Positions 17,800 to 27,325 of a stretch of 64,000 nucleotides of DNA are shown here, piece after piece. The DNA is from JAJKIV01 sp036741775. Its GTDB lineage: Bacteria > Gemmatimonadota > Gemmatimonadetes > Gemmatimonadales > Gemmatimonadaceae. The position numbers and the translations under genes were made by a program. The DNA lies in contig DAINRQ010000004.1 of assembly GCA_036741775.1 (NCBI GenBank), forward strand, positions 62,001 through 126,000, given 5' to 3'. How positions within the stretch are numbered: the stretch's first letter is position 1; each line of letters opens with the position of its first letter. The notes under the pieces were generated by a model that saw only the letters and a list, made by a program, of their open reading frames with translations, was not told where the DNA came from and did not search any database.

Positions 17800-18833
17800 C
17801 GGGTGCTCGGCACGTCGATCTTTCCCGCGATGATTTCCCCGGCCAGCTCTTGCACACGAGCGCGAACCGAATCAGGGATCAGCGGCTTGTTGTTCTCATC
17901 GTAGACGTACCCGACGCCGCCCTCGGCGAGCCCGAACTGGTAGATCCCGCCCTCGAACGTGCCGTCCTTGGCCCGCCGAATCGCGTCGTACACCGCTGCG
18001 TCGACGCCTTTGACCATCGATGTGAGGATGAACCCCGGCGCCTCGGCGTACTGATCGGCGTCCACGCCGATGGCGAGTTTCCGTGACGATCGAGCCGCCT
18101 CGAACACGCCGAGTCCGGTGGATCCCGACGCGTGGAAGATGATGTCGACCCCCGACTGGTACTGGCTCAGGGCGAGCTCCTTCCCGCGGCCGGGGTTACG
18201 AAACGCTTCCGGTGTGACGCCGGCGTACTGCGCGATGACCGTGCAGTCCGGGCACACGTGCTTCACCCCGGCACGATAGCCCGCCTCGAACTTGTGGATG
18301 AGCGGGATATCCATCCCGCCGATGAAACCCGCGCGCTTCGAGTCGCCGACGAGGGCGGCCAGTGCGCCGACGAGAAACGAGCCCTGCTCCTCCCGGAACT
18401 TGAGCGCGGCGAGGTTGGAGGGAGGCTGGACGGGGCTACCCTGAGCGTCCGTCTGCACGGCGTAATCCACGCCGGCGAACTTGACGTTCGGGTACTCCTT
18501 CGCGAGCTGCGTCAGGTCGTCGGTGAAGATGAAGCCGACCCCGATGACAACGTCCATCCCTTCCGCGGCGAGCAGGCGAAGCCCGGCCTCACGGTCGGAT
18601 CCCTCACCGGGTTCGATGAACCGGACACGCGCACCCAACTCCTTCTCCGCGCGCTCGGCGCCGAGGTAGGCGCCGTCGTTGAAAGACTTGTCTCCGCGGC
18701 CGCCGACGTCGAACACGATGCCCACGTCCACCGCATCGCCGACCGGGGCCGTGGCCGCACCGCCTGGACGCACAAAAAGAAGCGCGACGTGCGCGGTGAG
18801 CAGCACGCCGAGGAGAATCAGAAGCCGTTTCAT
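17796..18833 (-). CDS. BMP family nucleoside-binding protein
   Basis: A 345-residue periplasmic or membrane-anchored solute-binding protein of the BMP/Med family, giving specificity to the ABC importer encoded downstream. A signal sequence or anchor (RLLILLGVLLTAHVALLFV) occupies residues about 3-21; there is no lipobox cysteine, unlike many relatives. Family motifs are GGRGDKSFNDGAYLGAERA (about 47-65), GFIFTDDLTQLAKEYPNVKFAGVDY and GGMDIPLIHKFEAGY. It is the first gene of the four-gene operon. The usual ligands of this family are nucleosides; the exact one is not readable from sequence. Confidence 0.93.
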   Translation of the reverse strand: MKRLLILLGVLLTAHVALLFVRPGGAATAPVGDAVDVGIVFDVGGRGDKSFNDGAYLGAERAEKELGARVRFIEPGEGSDREAGLRLLAAEGMDVVIGVGFIFTDDLTQLAKEYPNVKFAGVDYAVQTDAQGSPVQPPSNLAALKFREEQGSFLVGALAALVGDSKRAGFIGGMDIPLIHKFEAGYRAGVKHVCPDCTVIAQYAGVTPEAFRNPGRGKELALSQYQSGVDIIFHASGSTGLGVFEAARSSRKLAIGVDADQYAEAPGFILTSMVKGVDAAVYDAIRRAKDGTFEGGIYQFGLAEGGVGYVYDENNKPLIPDSVRARVQELAGEIIAGKIDVPSTR

Positions 18834-18920
18834 GAGGCGGATAGAATCGTTCGGCGCGTCATCCCAGGCAAGGGAAGCGCGCGGGCCGGGCCGCCGAGTG
18901 AGGCAGGTCCCGCACCCGGG

Positions 18921-20147
18921 TCAGTCGGGGTCGGCCGCCGCGAGCTTCCAGAGCCCGTTCAGCATGTCGGACGCATAGATGAAGCTTCCGTCGAAGTGCA
19001 CGCCCCACACGTAAACGGGCAGGTTGCCGCCCTGGAGCCCGGCGGCGATCTCGCGCCCCATCTTTCTGAGGTCGCAGCGGCCATCAGGCGATTTCTGGTC
19101 GGCCGAACAGCTGGAGAGGTCGCCTCGTACGTCGAGCGCGCGCACGCCGCCATTGTAATAGGCGGCGTACAGCACTCCGCGGTCCTCGTCCATGGAGAAG
19201 TTGTGGGTCCCGGCGCCGTCGACATGGTAGAACGCGACTTCTCGCGGCGCGCTCATGTCGGAGATGTCGACGACATGGATGTCGCCGCTCGACGACGTCT
19301 GCGACGAAGCCGGCCCTTCCTCGCCAACGAACGCATACCGCTTGGCGTTCGGGCCGCCCGCGGGGTCGTGGAACCACCAGACGTTGTGTGCTTCACTCCC
19401 GCTGACGAGGGGCGAGAAGGTGGCCGTGCGCACGTTTCCGATCTGCACGGGATTGGAGGGTGATCCTCCCTTGCCGCCGCCGCCCAGGTCCCAGATGGTG
19501 AGGCCGTCGTTCCACAACGCGGTGAACAGGATACCGTCACGCACGAAGACGTCGTGCACGAACGGAGCACCCATCGACCGAACGAACACCTCCTGCGGAT
19601 TGGCCGGATCGCTCAGGTCCACGATCACGAGCCGCGCGTCGGGCGGGTCGATGGACAGGAACCCGTAGAGCGTTCCGTTGACACGCGCGACCTCGGCGGT
19701 GTGCACACCGTTCGTCGTGTTGTCTGTCTCATACCGCGTAAGGCGCGCCGGCTTCAGCGGGTTCGCGAGGTCGTAGATGACGATCGACCCGTTCTGGCGC
19801 TCGGTCGCGACGACGAGCAGGCGTCCGTCATCGGACACCTGGATGTCGCCGAGCGTCGTCGCGTTCTCGACGATGAGCGAGTCGATGAGCTCCGGCGAGT
19901 CGTCAGCGACACGCCAGATGTGCACGGCGTTCCCGACGTGCCCGCCGCGGGAGCCCCACGATGACGTGTACGCCACGTCGCCATGGATCCACACCTCCGC
20001 CATGAATCGGTCGGTCATGTCGCCGCGACCGATGATCGAGAGGGCGGGGCCGGTGAAGGGGGTAGGGCCGTTCGAGGAGTCGGAGTCGCACGCTGCGACG
20101 AGGGCGACGGTCAGCGCGGCGGAGCACGATCTGACGAATCTAGGCAT
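18921..20147 (-). CDS. LVIVD-repeat beta-propeller lipoprotein
   Basis: A 408-residue predicted lipoprotein: the signal peptide ends in VALVAAC with the lipobox cysteine at residue 20, followed by a Ser/Asp-rich spacer. The mature part holds repeated blades with LVIVD-like motifs (ARLVIVDLSDPANPQEV, GSIVIYDLANPLKPARL, DIHVVDISDMSAPREV), expected to fold as a beta-propeller on the cell surface or in the periplasm. The role of LVIVD proteins is generally unknown, though they often bind partners at the envelope. It lies 87 bases upstream of the BMP operon on the same strand and is downstream of the outer-membrane protein gene by 400 bases of repeats. It has no catalytic signature. Confidence 0.88.
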   Translation of the reverse strand: MPRFVRSCSAALTVALVAACDSDSSNGPTPFTGPALSIIGRGDMTDRFMAEVWIHGDVAYTSSWGSRGGHVGNAVHIWRVADDSPELIDSLIVENATTLGDIQVSDDGRLLVVATERQNGSIVIYDLANPLKPARLTRYETDNTTNGVHTAEVARVNGTLYGFLSIDPPDARLVIVDLSDPANPQEVFVRSMGAPFVHDVFVRDGILFTALWNDGLTIWDLGGGGKGGSPSNPVQIGNVRTATFSPLVSGSEAHNVWWFHDPAGGPNAKRYAFVGEEGPASSQTSSSGDIHVVDISDMSAPREVAFYHVDGAGTHNFSMDEDRGVLYAAYYNGGVRALDVRGDLSSCSADQKSPDGRCDLRKMGREIAAGLQGGNLPVYVWGVHFDGSFIYASDMLNGLWKLAAADPD

Positions 20148-20547
20148 AGACAGTCTCGAGTAGGCTGTGTCATTCCGAGCGGACGGCCGAAGGCCCGACG
20201 TCGAGGAATCGCCGTCATCTTCGTAGAGGGACTGACCCCTCTACCGACATGTGGAAGAAAACAAGACGCTGATTGCGCGGATTTCGCAGAAAAACGCAGA
20301 CTCTCTCTGCTGGGACGGTAGGTACTCTCGCCAGCGGCCGGGATGAGAATGACGGACCCCCTACTCTCCCTCGTTCTTGCACTGCAAGCCCCTCTTTACA
20401 GAGGGGCTCTGCAAAATCGGCGGAATCTGCGCAATCAGCGTTCATGTTTTCCCAGACCCTCGTGGCAGAGGGGCCAGCTCCCCTACCACGAACCGGAGGA
20501 TTCCTCGCTTCGCTCGGAATGACGGGCACGCTCGGAATGACACGAGG
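20148..20547. repeat. Mosaic of intergenic repeats (families C and E)
   Basis: These 400 bases hold no convincing gene. Near each edge (about 20169-20212 and 20498-20548) are copies of the unit TCATTCCGAGCG with GAGGAATC, in opposite orientation. Inside, arms at about 20249-20297 and 20407-20453 are inverted copies containing ACGCTGATTGCGC. A short hairpin, AGCCCCTC-TTTACA-GAGGGGCT, lies at 20387-20408. The whole stretch could fold into a nested cruciform. Family C units recur at 50470-50612. Confidence 0.65.
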
Positions 20548-21798
20548 CTAGTGGACATGTGGTGAGCTCGCCGCGTTAGGCAGCCCCGCGCCGTATCGCC
20601 CCATGCGATGCAGCGCCCGCCCGATCCCGAACCGTGCGCCGAGCGACACGGACCAGATCGAGGTGGAACCGTAGAACTCGCTCGGAACGAACGCCGTGGG
20701 CGTGAGCTCCTCCGACGGATGCGAGAACGAGACCTCGGCGAATGGTGCGAAGTCCAGTGGGCCAAGCGAGCGGGTCACGCTCGCCGCGAGCGTACCGATC
20801 TGCCACCGCGTGATGCCAATGATTCCGAGGTCGGTGGGTGTTCGTGACACGCGAAACGGGTCGAGGAGTCGCTGCTCCTCCGGCCTCGTCGTGTTCTCGT
20901 AGCGCCCGGCGAGAGAGACCGGGCCGGCGCCCACCGCCGCTTCTCCGAGGATGGACGTGAACGAGTTCGTGCGCAGGTCGCCTAACAACGCGTCGGTGCG
21001 TGCCCACTCGAGTAATGCGCCGCGGATGCGGCCGCCTGGTTGGTCGAGGCGCACGGCAGCGCTCCACTTGCGTTGATCGAGTCCTGCACCGCCCGCAAGC
21101 TCCGGCGACGTGACGAACGCGTAGCTCCCTTGCAGCTCGACGACGCGCACCGGGGTGAACGTCGCCCTCGTCGACCATGAGTCACCGAACCGGCTTGCAT
21201 CGGGAGGCGCCCCGGCGCTCTGAGGCTCATCGCCATTGAACACCGCGGCCTCGAGCGCGATGGGCCCGTAGCGCACGGCGCCGATGGCCACATAGCGCTC
21301 CAGGATCTGCGCCAGGTGATGGTTCGCCGGATAGGTCGCGAACGGGCGCATCATCGGGTCATCGGTGCCGAAGGGAACGAAGCCCTTGCCAGCCGCCAGT
21401 GATACCCCCGATTGCCGAAACGCTCCGTGCGCGATGAGAAGTGCCTCGTGGAGGTACGTGTGTGGATGCCGCCGGTCCGTGTACCCTTCGCCGTACGCGC
21501 CGGGCGTCAACTGGCCTCGCTCGAGCGTCAGGCCCTCGAAGTCGATCGTGAGTACGCCGGAGAGTACGTCACGAAACACGCTCCCGTGCGCCATGATCAC
21601 CGGCTGGGCGAGATACCCTTCGGTGTACACCCGCCCCGCGACGGCAGGGTCGACGCGCGTCACGAGCGCGAGCGCCTGGGCTCGTATTGCACCCGTCGCG
21701 CGTCCGCCTGACGCGGAATCGGTCATCTGTGCACCCGTCGGCGCGGCGGAAACCGCGAGCACGGCAGCCACCAGCCAACGCCGGACGGCAACCGCCAC
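20548..21798 (-). CDS. Outer-membrane beta-barrel protein, function unknown
   Basis: A 416-residue exported protein. The signal peptide (RRWLVAAVLAVSAAPTGAQ) ends with an Ala-Gln cleavage context near residue 24. The mature protein alternates short amphipathic strands and aromatic residues, as in an outer-membrane barrel, with strand-like segments such as VELQGSYAFV, PVSLAGRYENT and TSIWSVSLGARFG. I do not recognise a named family. The gene starts 2 bases after the stop of the M61 peptidase gene, so the two are almost certainly one operon. Repeat DNA follows the stop. Confidence 0.75.
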   Translation of the reverse strand: MAVAVRRWLVAAVLAVSAAPTGAQMTDSASGGRATGAIRAQALALVTRVDPAVAGRVYTEGYLAQPVIMAHGSVFRDVLSGVLTIDFEGLTLERGQLTPGAYGEGYTDRRHPHTYLHEALLIAHGAFRQSGVSLAAGKGFVPFGTDDPMMRPFATYPANHHLAQILERYVAIGAVRYGPIALEAAVFNGDEPQSAGAPPDASRFGDSWSTRATFTPVRVVELQGSYAFVTSPELAGGAGLDQRKWSAAVRLDQPGGRIRGALLEWARTDALLGDLRTNSFTSILGEAAVGAGPVSLAGRYENTTRPEEQRLLDPFRVSRTPTDLGIIGITRWQIGTLAASVTRSLGPLDFAPFAEVSFSHPSEELTPTAFVPSEFYGSTSIWSVSLGARFGIGRALHRMGRYGAGLPNAASSPHVH

Positions 21799-21800
21799 CG

Positions 21801-23705
21801 CTACCGGCTGCTCCGGCGCGGTCCGAGCCAGGCGGCGCGGAATGCACGGATTTCGTCAGTCACGGGCTCGCCCGTCTGCTCGAAGGGCACGAGCTCGAGG
21901 GCCTGGCTTTCGGCGAGCGTGAGCGATTCCGTTCGCGTCTCGCCGCGCGTGGTGAACTCGATGCGCACGACATCACCGGGCTTGTGTGCGGCCAGGACGG
22001 CGTCGATGTCCGGCTGGGCGGTGATCGGACGGCCATCGATCGTCACCAGCCGGTCACCGCGATCGAGCCCAGCCGCGTACAGGGGAGATCCGATGAGCGT
22101 CCCCGCGACGAGCGTCGCGCCGGTACTGTCGAACCGGATGCCCTGCACCTCGTTCCCCATCCACGCGACGCCCGCGGCAGCCTTGCGGAGGCGGAATCCA
22201 CCTCGCGCGACGAGGCGCGCGTAATCCGGTACGTCACGCCCCTCGACGTAGCGGCGTACGAAGTCGTCGGCCCATGCCTGATCGCCGGCAACACGGCCGA
22301 GAACACGCCGCACGTCCGCGAGCGTGTAAGGCTTGGCGGGCGCATACGCCGTCTGGTGGCGTCCGAACTCCTGCCACATCGCACGCATGAAGTCGTCGAG
22401 CGTCCTGCCGCCGGCGCGCTCGCGCAGCGACAGATCCAGGCCTAACGCGACGACCTGGCCCCAGGTGTAATACGAGATGAAGGTGTTCTGCCTGTTCTGC
22501 GGGTCGATCGACGTCGCGGCGTCGACGAACGGCGCCTGCATGCTCATCCCGATCGGGGAGAAGAAACGGCGCCCGTTGCCATTCACGACGGCATTGACCG
22601 CGCCGCCCTGGGCCCGCGCGAACGCTACATCGTCGGTGATGCCAGCACGCCGCAGCGTAAGCGCGCCGTAGTAGTTCGTGAACCCCTCGGCGAGCCAGAG
22701 GAGTCGCGACATGTCCGCGTCCTCGAACTCGAACGGCTCGAGATCGCGTGGCCGCAGTCGCTCCACGTTCCATGCGTGGAAGAACTCGTGTGACGCGGTC
22801 CCGAGCGAGTTCAGCGCCGAGCCCGATCCCGATACGACCGTCGAGTTGCGATGCTCCATCCCGTCGCCGTTCACCCACGGGAGGTAATCGGCGAGAAACG
22901 TGTACGTCCCGAAGTCGAACACCGGATACTCACCGAACACGCCGGCCATCTCGTGCACGATGCGCTTGACCGCGTTGGCGTACGCGTCCGCGTCCTCATC
23001 GCTGCCCGCGTGATGCAGCGCGATCCGGAACGTCGCGCCACGTCCGCCGGCCGAGTCCCGCCACGTGATGAGCTCGTGCGCGCTGATCTCGGTTGGGCTG
23101 TCCATGAAGTACTGGAAGTGCGGCGCGGTGAACGTCGCGCTCGTGGCGCTCGAATCGGCCGTGGGCTGGAGCTGCGTCGCAACGCGCCATTTCGGGTCGG
23201 TCCACTTGAACGTCACGCGCACCGGGCGCGCGTGCAGCCCGCGCGCGAACATGAACGTCGCCGGGATGTTGAGATGGGCGTGCGTGCGGTCGATGGCGGC
23301 GTACGTCCCGTCGGCGCGGTCGCCGAAGAGCGTGTACGTCACGCGAACGGTCCCGTCGTGCCCGGCAACGTTCCACTGATGCGGGTTGGGCTGCTCGACC
23401 TGCAGCGGCCGGCCGCGCGAGTCGAACGCCTTCACTGCATAGACGTTCTTGGCGAACTCGTGCACGGCGTACCGACCTGGAGAGCTACGGCTCATCCGGA
23501 GCTCGAGCGGTCGCGCCGGGAGTGTCGAGAAGGTCGCGGAAACCTCGGCTTCGTGATGAACCGCGTTGGGGAACGTAACCTCGTAGACGACCGGTGCGGT
23601 CGCTTGCTGGACGGTGGGTGGTGCCCCCGCCTCGACCTCGCGGCGGGGTTGGAGACCGACGAGGGGAACGAGAGCGAGGGCGTAAAGCGAGCGGTTCATG
23701 TGCAT
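21801..23705 (-). CDS. M61 family metallopeptidase with PDZ domain
   Basis: A 634-residue exported zinc aminopeptidase of the M61 (glycyl aminopeptidase-like) family. The N-terminus is a short signal sequence (NRSLYALALVPLVGLQ). A beta-rich domain (about 35-230) precedes the catalytic domain, where HEFFH is at residues 306-310 within SHEFFHAWNVERL and the distal zinc-ligand glutamate is about E340 (LWLAEGFTNYYG). Near 525-600 lies a PDZ domain (GSPLYAAGLDRGDRLVTIDG). It cleaves N-terminal small residues from peptides in related proteins. It is followed 2 bases later by an outer-membrane protein gene, and preceded by a small hydrophilic protein gene 100 bases upstream. Confidence 0.93.
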   Translation of the reverse strand: MHMNRSLYALALVPLVGLQPRREVEAGAPPTVQQATAPVVYEVTFPNAVHHEAEVSATFSTLPARPLELRMSRSSPGRYAVHEFAKNVYAVKAFDSRGRPLQVEQPNPHQWNVAGHDGTVRVTYTLFGDRADGTYAAIDRTHAHLNIPATFMFARGLHARPVRVTFKWTDPKWRVATQLQPTADSSATSATFTAPHFQYFMDSPTEISAHELITWRDSAGGRGATFRIALHHAGSDEDADAYANAVKRIVHEMAGVFGEYPVFDFGTYTFLADYLPWVNGDGMEHRNSTVVSGSGSALNSLGTASHEFFHAWNVERLRPRDLEPFEFEDADMSRLLWLAEGFTNYYGALTLRRAGITDDVAFARAQGGAVNAVVNGNGRRFFSPIGMSMQAPFVDAATSIDPQNRQNTFISYYTWGQVVALGLDLSLRERAGGRTLDDFMRAMWQEFGRHQTAYAPAKPYTLADVRRVLGRVAGDQAWADDFVRRYVEGRDVPDYARLVARGGFRLRKAAAGVAWMGNEVQGIRFDSTGATLVAGTLIGSPLYAAGLDRGDRLVTIDGRPITAQPDIDAVLAAHKPGDVVRIEFTTRGETRTESLTLAESQALELVPFEQTGEPVTDEIRAFRAAWLGPRRSSR

Positions 23706-23805
23706 GAGCTCGGGCGAGGATGGACCGTGAGTGCTGAAAGGTCACGCACGGGCCGGAGCAGGGAAAGCCCGCCCGTGCCGCATCGCTCCCTACCACCTGA
23801 GTCGG

Positions 23806-24012
23806 TCAGGGGTCGCTGAGCTCCCCCTTGTCGCCGCTCGTGCCGTCCGACCCGTCGTCTCGGCGCTCTGGATTGCGCTTGGCCTCTTCTGATTTCGCGA
23901 ATTGCTGCTTCTCGCGTTCGAGCAGACCCGACTTTTCCTGAAGGTCATCGCGATCCGCGCCACCGGTTTCGGGGCGGTTGCTCGGGATGGCATGCGATGG
24001 TTTGCCGCCCAT
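23806..24012 (-). CDS. Small hydrophilic charged protein
   Basis: A 68-residue protein from ATG 24010-24012, preceded by an unusually good ribosome-binding site (GGAGGAG, about 6 bases before the start). It is rich in Glu, Lys, Arg, Asp and Gly, with a short predicted helix (RDDLQEKSGLLEREKQQFAK) and no hydrophobic core, so it is probably disordered apart from that helix. I do not recognise a family. It lies on the same strand as the M61 gene, 100 bases upstream, and diverges from susC. The strong Shine-Dalgarno sequence is the main reason to believe it is real. Confidence 0.65.
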   Translation of the reverse strand: MGGKPSHAIPSNRPETGGADRDDLQEKSGLLEREKQQFAKSEEAKRNPERRDDGSDGTSGDKGELSDP

Positions 24013-24265
24013 GTGCTCTCCTCCGATGAGTGTGCCGGGTGGGTGGTCACGATCCGTGCCGCCTGGTCTGACTCGACCTAACGGGCGGCTCCGACACGGC
24101 ATCGCAGCGCCGCCATCGAACATCGGGCAAATCGCTCTGTCCCACTTCGTTTGCCGGCCGTCGTGGCGCCCCTCTATCTGACGGGATCACCGCACCCATC
24201 GCGTGTGTTCGGGATGCGGGAGTGGTCACGAGCGATGGGTGCACGACGCGAAGTGCGGAGGCACT

Positions 24266-27200
24266 ATGCATCGAAGGCTTCGTCAGATTCTCATTGTGGT
24301 GGCGGCATCGACCATACCCGTGGTCGGAGCGCTCGCACAGGCGGCTGGAACGATCACGGGCACGGTCACCGATCGCGCCACCCAACAGCCCATCCCCGAC
24401 GCACAGGTTGTGATCGTCGGGTCCACGCGCGGTGCGCGGACCAACGATCAGGGGCAGTATCGCCTCGTGTCGGTGCCGTCCGGTCAGGTTCGCATTCGGG
24501 TGCTGCGTCTCGGTTACGAGGCTGAGACGCGTTCACTCGACATCGGTGGGGGCGAGACCGTGACCGCCGACTTCGCGCTCGGCCAGACGGTGACGCGCCT
24601 CGACCAGGTGGTCGTGAGCGCGACCGGTGAGTCGGAGCTGCGACGCGAATCGGGCAACAACGTCGCGACCATCAACGTCGACTCGGTTCCGCGCACGGTC
24701 GTCAACGGCGTGAGCGACCTGTTGTCGTCGCGAGCGGCGAACGTCGTGGTGACGCAGACGAGCGGCACCACCGGCGGCGGATCGCGCATCCGCATTCGCG
24801 GGTCGAACAGTCTCTCGCTGTCCAACGAGCCGCTCATCATCATCGACGGCATTCGCGCGATCAGCGACGTCTCGGGCTCGACGATCGACATCGGCGGGCA
24901 GAACCCGAGCCGTCTCGACGATCTCAATCCCGAAGACATCGCGGACATCGAGATCATCAAGGGGCCGGCCGCGGCGGCGCTGTACGGCACGGCGGCCGCG
25001 AACGGCGTCGTCCAGATCACGACGCGGCGCGGTCGCGCCGGGAAGACGCGCTGGACCGCGTACGCCGACGGCGGAAGCCTGCGCGAGGTGACGGCGTATC
25101 CCGCGAATTTCGGCAGCGTCGGCCTAACGCCGAGCGGTCGCCGTACAATTTTCTGTACACTCGAGAGCCAGCTCGCCGGGGACTGCACCCCGAAGGCGGA
25201 TTCGCTGATCAGCTTCAACCCGCTCGAGGCGTTTGGCCCATTCGTGGACGGGTGGAGAAGCCAGTACGGGGCGAGCGCGTCTGGAGGCAACGAGCTTCTG
25301 CAGTACTACCTCGGCGCTGACTTCGACCGCGAGCAGGGCGTGTACCCGAACAACGAGGCGCGCCGCCGAGGCGTTCGCGCGAACCTCACGGGTCAACTCG
25401 GCACGAAGCTCGATGTGGGCGTGCGTGCCGGCTACAACCAGGCCCGGCTCAAGCTTCCGCAGAACGACAACAACGACCTGAGTCCCATCGCGAACGGCAT
25501 CTTCGGCAGCGCGCAGGACGATCCGGATCTCCACGGCTACCTGTTCTACCCGGTAGACGTGATGAACGCGATCTACACCGCCCAGAACGTCGATCGGATG
25601 ACCCTCTCCGGAAACGGCAACTGGCGTCCGCTTCCGTGGCTGAGTGTCGTTGGCGTGACGGGCATCGACTACGCCGGACGAACCGACCTGCAAGTCATCC
25701 AGCCCGGGCTGATTCCCGACCCGGATCGGCGCGCGATCGGCAATGCGACGTCGAACCCGTACAGCTTCTGGACCTACACGGGCAACGTGAACGCGACGGC
25801 TTCGTACAGTCTCGCGCCAGCGCTCACGGCGTCGACGTCCCTTGGTGGTCAGTACAACAAGGAAACGGTCAACGGCACTCAGGCGGCGGGTGAAGGACTG
25901 GCGGGCGGCACGAGCTCCGTCGCCGGCGCCACGGTCGGCTTCTCGGCGACGCAGCAGAACACCGACATCGTGACCCTCGGCGGCTACGTGCAGCAGAAGC
26001 TCGCGTGGCGCGATCGACTGTTCCTGACGGCGGCCGTACGCGGCGACGACAACAGTGCGTTCGGGGAGGACTTCCAGCTCGTCACGTACCCGTCGGTGAG
26101 TCTGTCGTGGGTCGTCGGCGACGAGACGTGGTTTCCGCAGGTGCCGGGTGTGAGCTCGCTACGCCTCCGCGGCTCGTTCGGCCAGTCGGGCCAGCGTCCC
26201 GGGTTCCGGAACGCCGTCTCGTTCTACCAGGCCGTCGGCGTTAGGCGCGACGCGGGCGACGTCGGCGGTGTGGAGCTCGGTGCGAACATTGGCAACGCCG
26301 ACCTCAAGCCCGAGCTCTCGAGCGAATTCGAGGGCGGGCTCGACGTCGGACTCTTCGACAGCCGGCTCTCGCTCGAGCTCACGTACTACAACAAGTCAAC
26401 GCGTGACGCGCTGATCCAGCGTCAGCTCGCCCCGTCGACGGGCGCGCAGACGCAGTTCGAGAACCTCGGCGAGGTCACGAACAAGGGGTTCGAGGGCACG
26501 GTCAACGCGCTCGTCCTCGACCTCGACAACGTGAAGTGGAACGTCACGGTCAACGGGTCGGTGAACAGCAACCGCCTCGTCACGCTCGGCGTTGGGGTCG
26601 ACACGATCTTCTTCGGCCTCGGCGCCGTGGACGGCAACTCGATCCAGCGGTTCGTCGAAGGGTTGCCTGTCGGCGGATACTGGCAGCGCCCGTTGCTCTC
26701 GTGGTCGGACAAGAATGGCGACGGCATCATTGGCCCGTCAGGCTGCGGACCGACGGCGGCCGACGACACGCCTGGCTGCGAAGTCTCGCTCGGTGACAAC
26801 GCGGCGTACCTCGGCCAGCCGCTCCCGAAGCGTGAGATCACGCTCAACACGCACTTCACACTGTTCAAGTACCTCCGCGTCGGTGGCGTGGTGGATCACC
26901 GCGGCGGATATCAGCTGTACAACGCGACTGAGCAGTTCCGCTGCGTGATCTTCGTGACGTGCCAGGCGGCGTTCGACAGGAATACGCCACTCGAGCTGCA
27001 GGCGAAGCGCATGGCGTCGGTGATGGGATCGGACGCGGGCTACGTCGAGGACGCGTCGTTCGTGAAGCTCCGCGAGCTTTCGGTCACACTGCTCGCGCCG
27101 ACAGACTGGGCTCGTCGCCTTCGCACCTCCGGGCTATCGCTCACGCTCGCCGGACGCAACCTGGCCACGTGGACCGATTACACCGGGTTCGATCCGGAGC

Positions 27201-27295
27201 TGAACTTCAACGGTACGTCGAACTTCTCGACCGCCGACTTCCTGACGCAGCCGCCGGTCCGGTACTTCACAGCCCGCCTGTCCGCCAGCTGGTAG
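24266..27295 (+). CDS. SusC/RagA family TonB-linked outer-membrane transporter
   Basis: A 1009-residue TonB-dependent outer-membrane receptor. The start ATG 24266 has GGAGG 7 bases upstream. After the signal peptide (ILIVVAASTIPVVGALAQA) comes the carboxypeptidase-regulatory-like domain typical of SusC (GTITGTVTDRATQQPIPDAQ, about 29-105), then a plug domain with RIRGSNSLSLSNEPLIIIDG and EIIKGPAAAALYG, and a large beta-barrel. The C-terminus ends with the aromatic residue pattern of outer-membrane proteins (ARLSASW). It imports oligomeric nutrients captured by its SusD partner encoded 30 bases downstream. No glycosidase or peptidase gene is next to it, so the cargo cannot be guessed. Confidence 0.95.
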   Translation: MHRRLRQILIVVAASTIPVVGALAQAAGTITGTVTDRATQQPIPDAQVVIVGSTRGARTNDQGQYRLVSVPSGQVRIRVLRLGYEAETRSLDIGGGETVTADFALGQTVTRLDQVVVSATGESELRRESGNNVATINVDSVPRTVVNGVSDLLSSRAANVVVTQTSGTTGGGSRIRIRGSNSLSLSNEPLIIIDGIRAISDVSGSTIDIGGQNPSRLDDLNPEDIADIEIIKGPAAAALYGTAAANGVVQITTRRGRAGKTRWTAYADGGSLREVTAYPANFGSVGLTPSGRRTIFCTLESQLAGDCTPKADSLISFNPLEAFGPFVDGWRSQYGASASGGNELLQYYLGADFDREQGVYPNNEARRRGVRANLTGQLGTKLDVGVRAGYNQARLKLPQNDNNDLSPIANGIFGSAQDDPDLHGYLFYPVDVMNAIYTAQNVDRMTLSGNGNWRPLPWLSVVGVTGIDYAGRTDLQVIQPGLIPDPDRRAIGNATSNPYSFWTYTGNVNATASYSLAPALTASTSLGGQYNKETVNGTQAAGEGLAGGTSSVAGATVGFSATQQNTDIVTLGGYVQQKLAWRDRLFLTAAVRGDDNSAFGEDFQLVTYPSVSLSWVVGDETWFPQVPGVSSLRLRGSFGQSGQRPGFRNAVSFYQAVGVRRDAGDVGGVELGANIGNADLKPELSSEFEGGLDVGLFDSRLSLELTYYNKSTRDALIQRQLAPSTGAQTQFENLGEVTNKGFEGTVNALVLDLDNVKWNVTVNGSVNSNRLVTLGVGVDTIFFGLGAVDGNSIQRFVEGLPVGGYWQRPLLSWSDKNGDGIIGPSGCGPTAADDTPGCEVSLGDNAAYLGQPLPKREITLNTHFTLFKYLRVGGVVDHRGGYQLYNATEQFRCVIFVTCQAAFDRNTPLELQAKRMASVMGSDAGYVEDASFVKLRELSVTLLAPTDWARRLRTSGLSLTLAGRNLATWTDYTGFDPELNFNGTSNFSTADFLTQPPVRYFTARLSASW

Positions 27296-27325
27296 CCCGC
27301 CGATTCTACTCGAGGATTCACATAG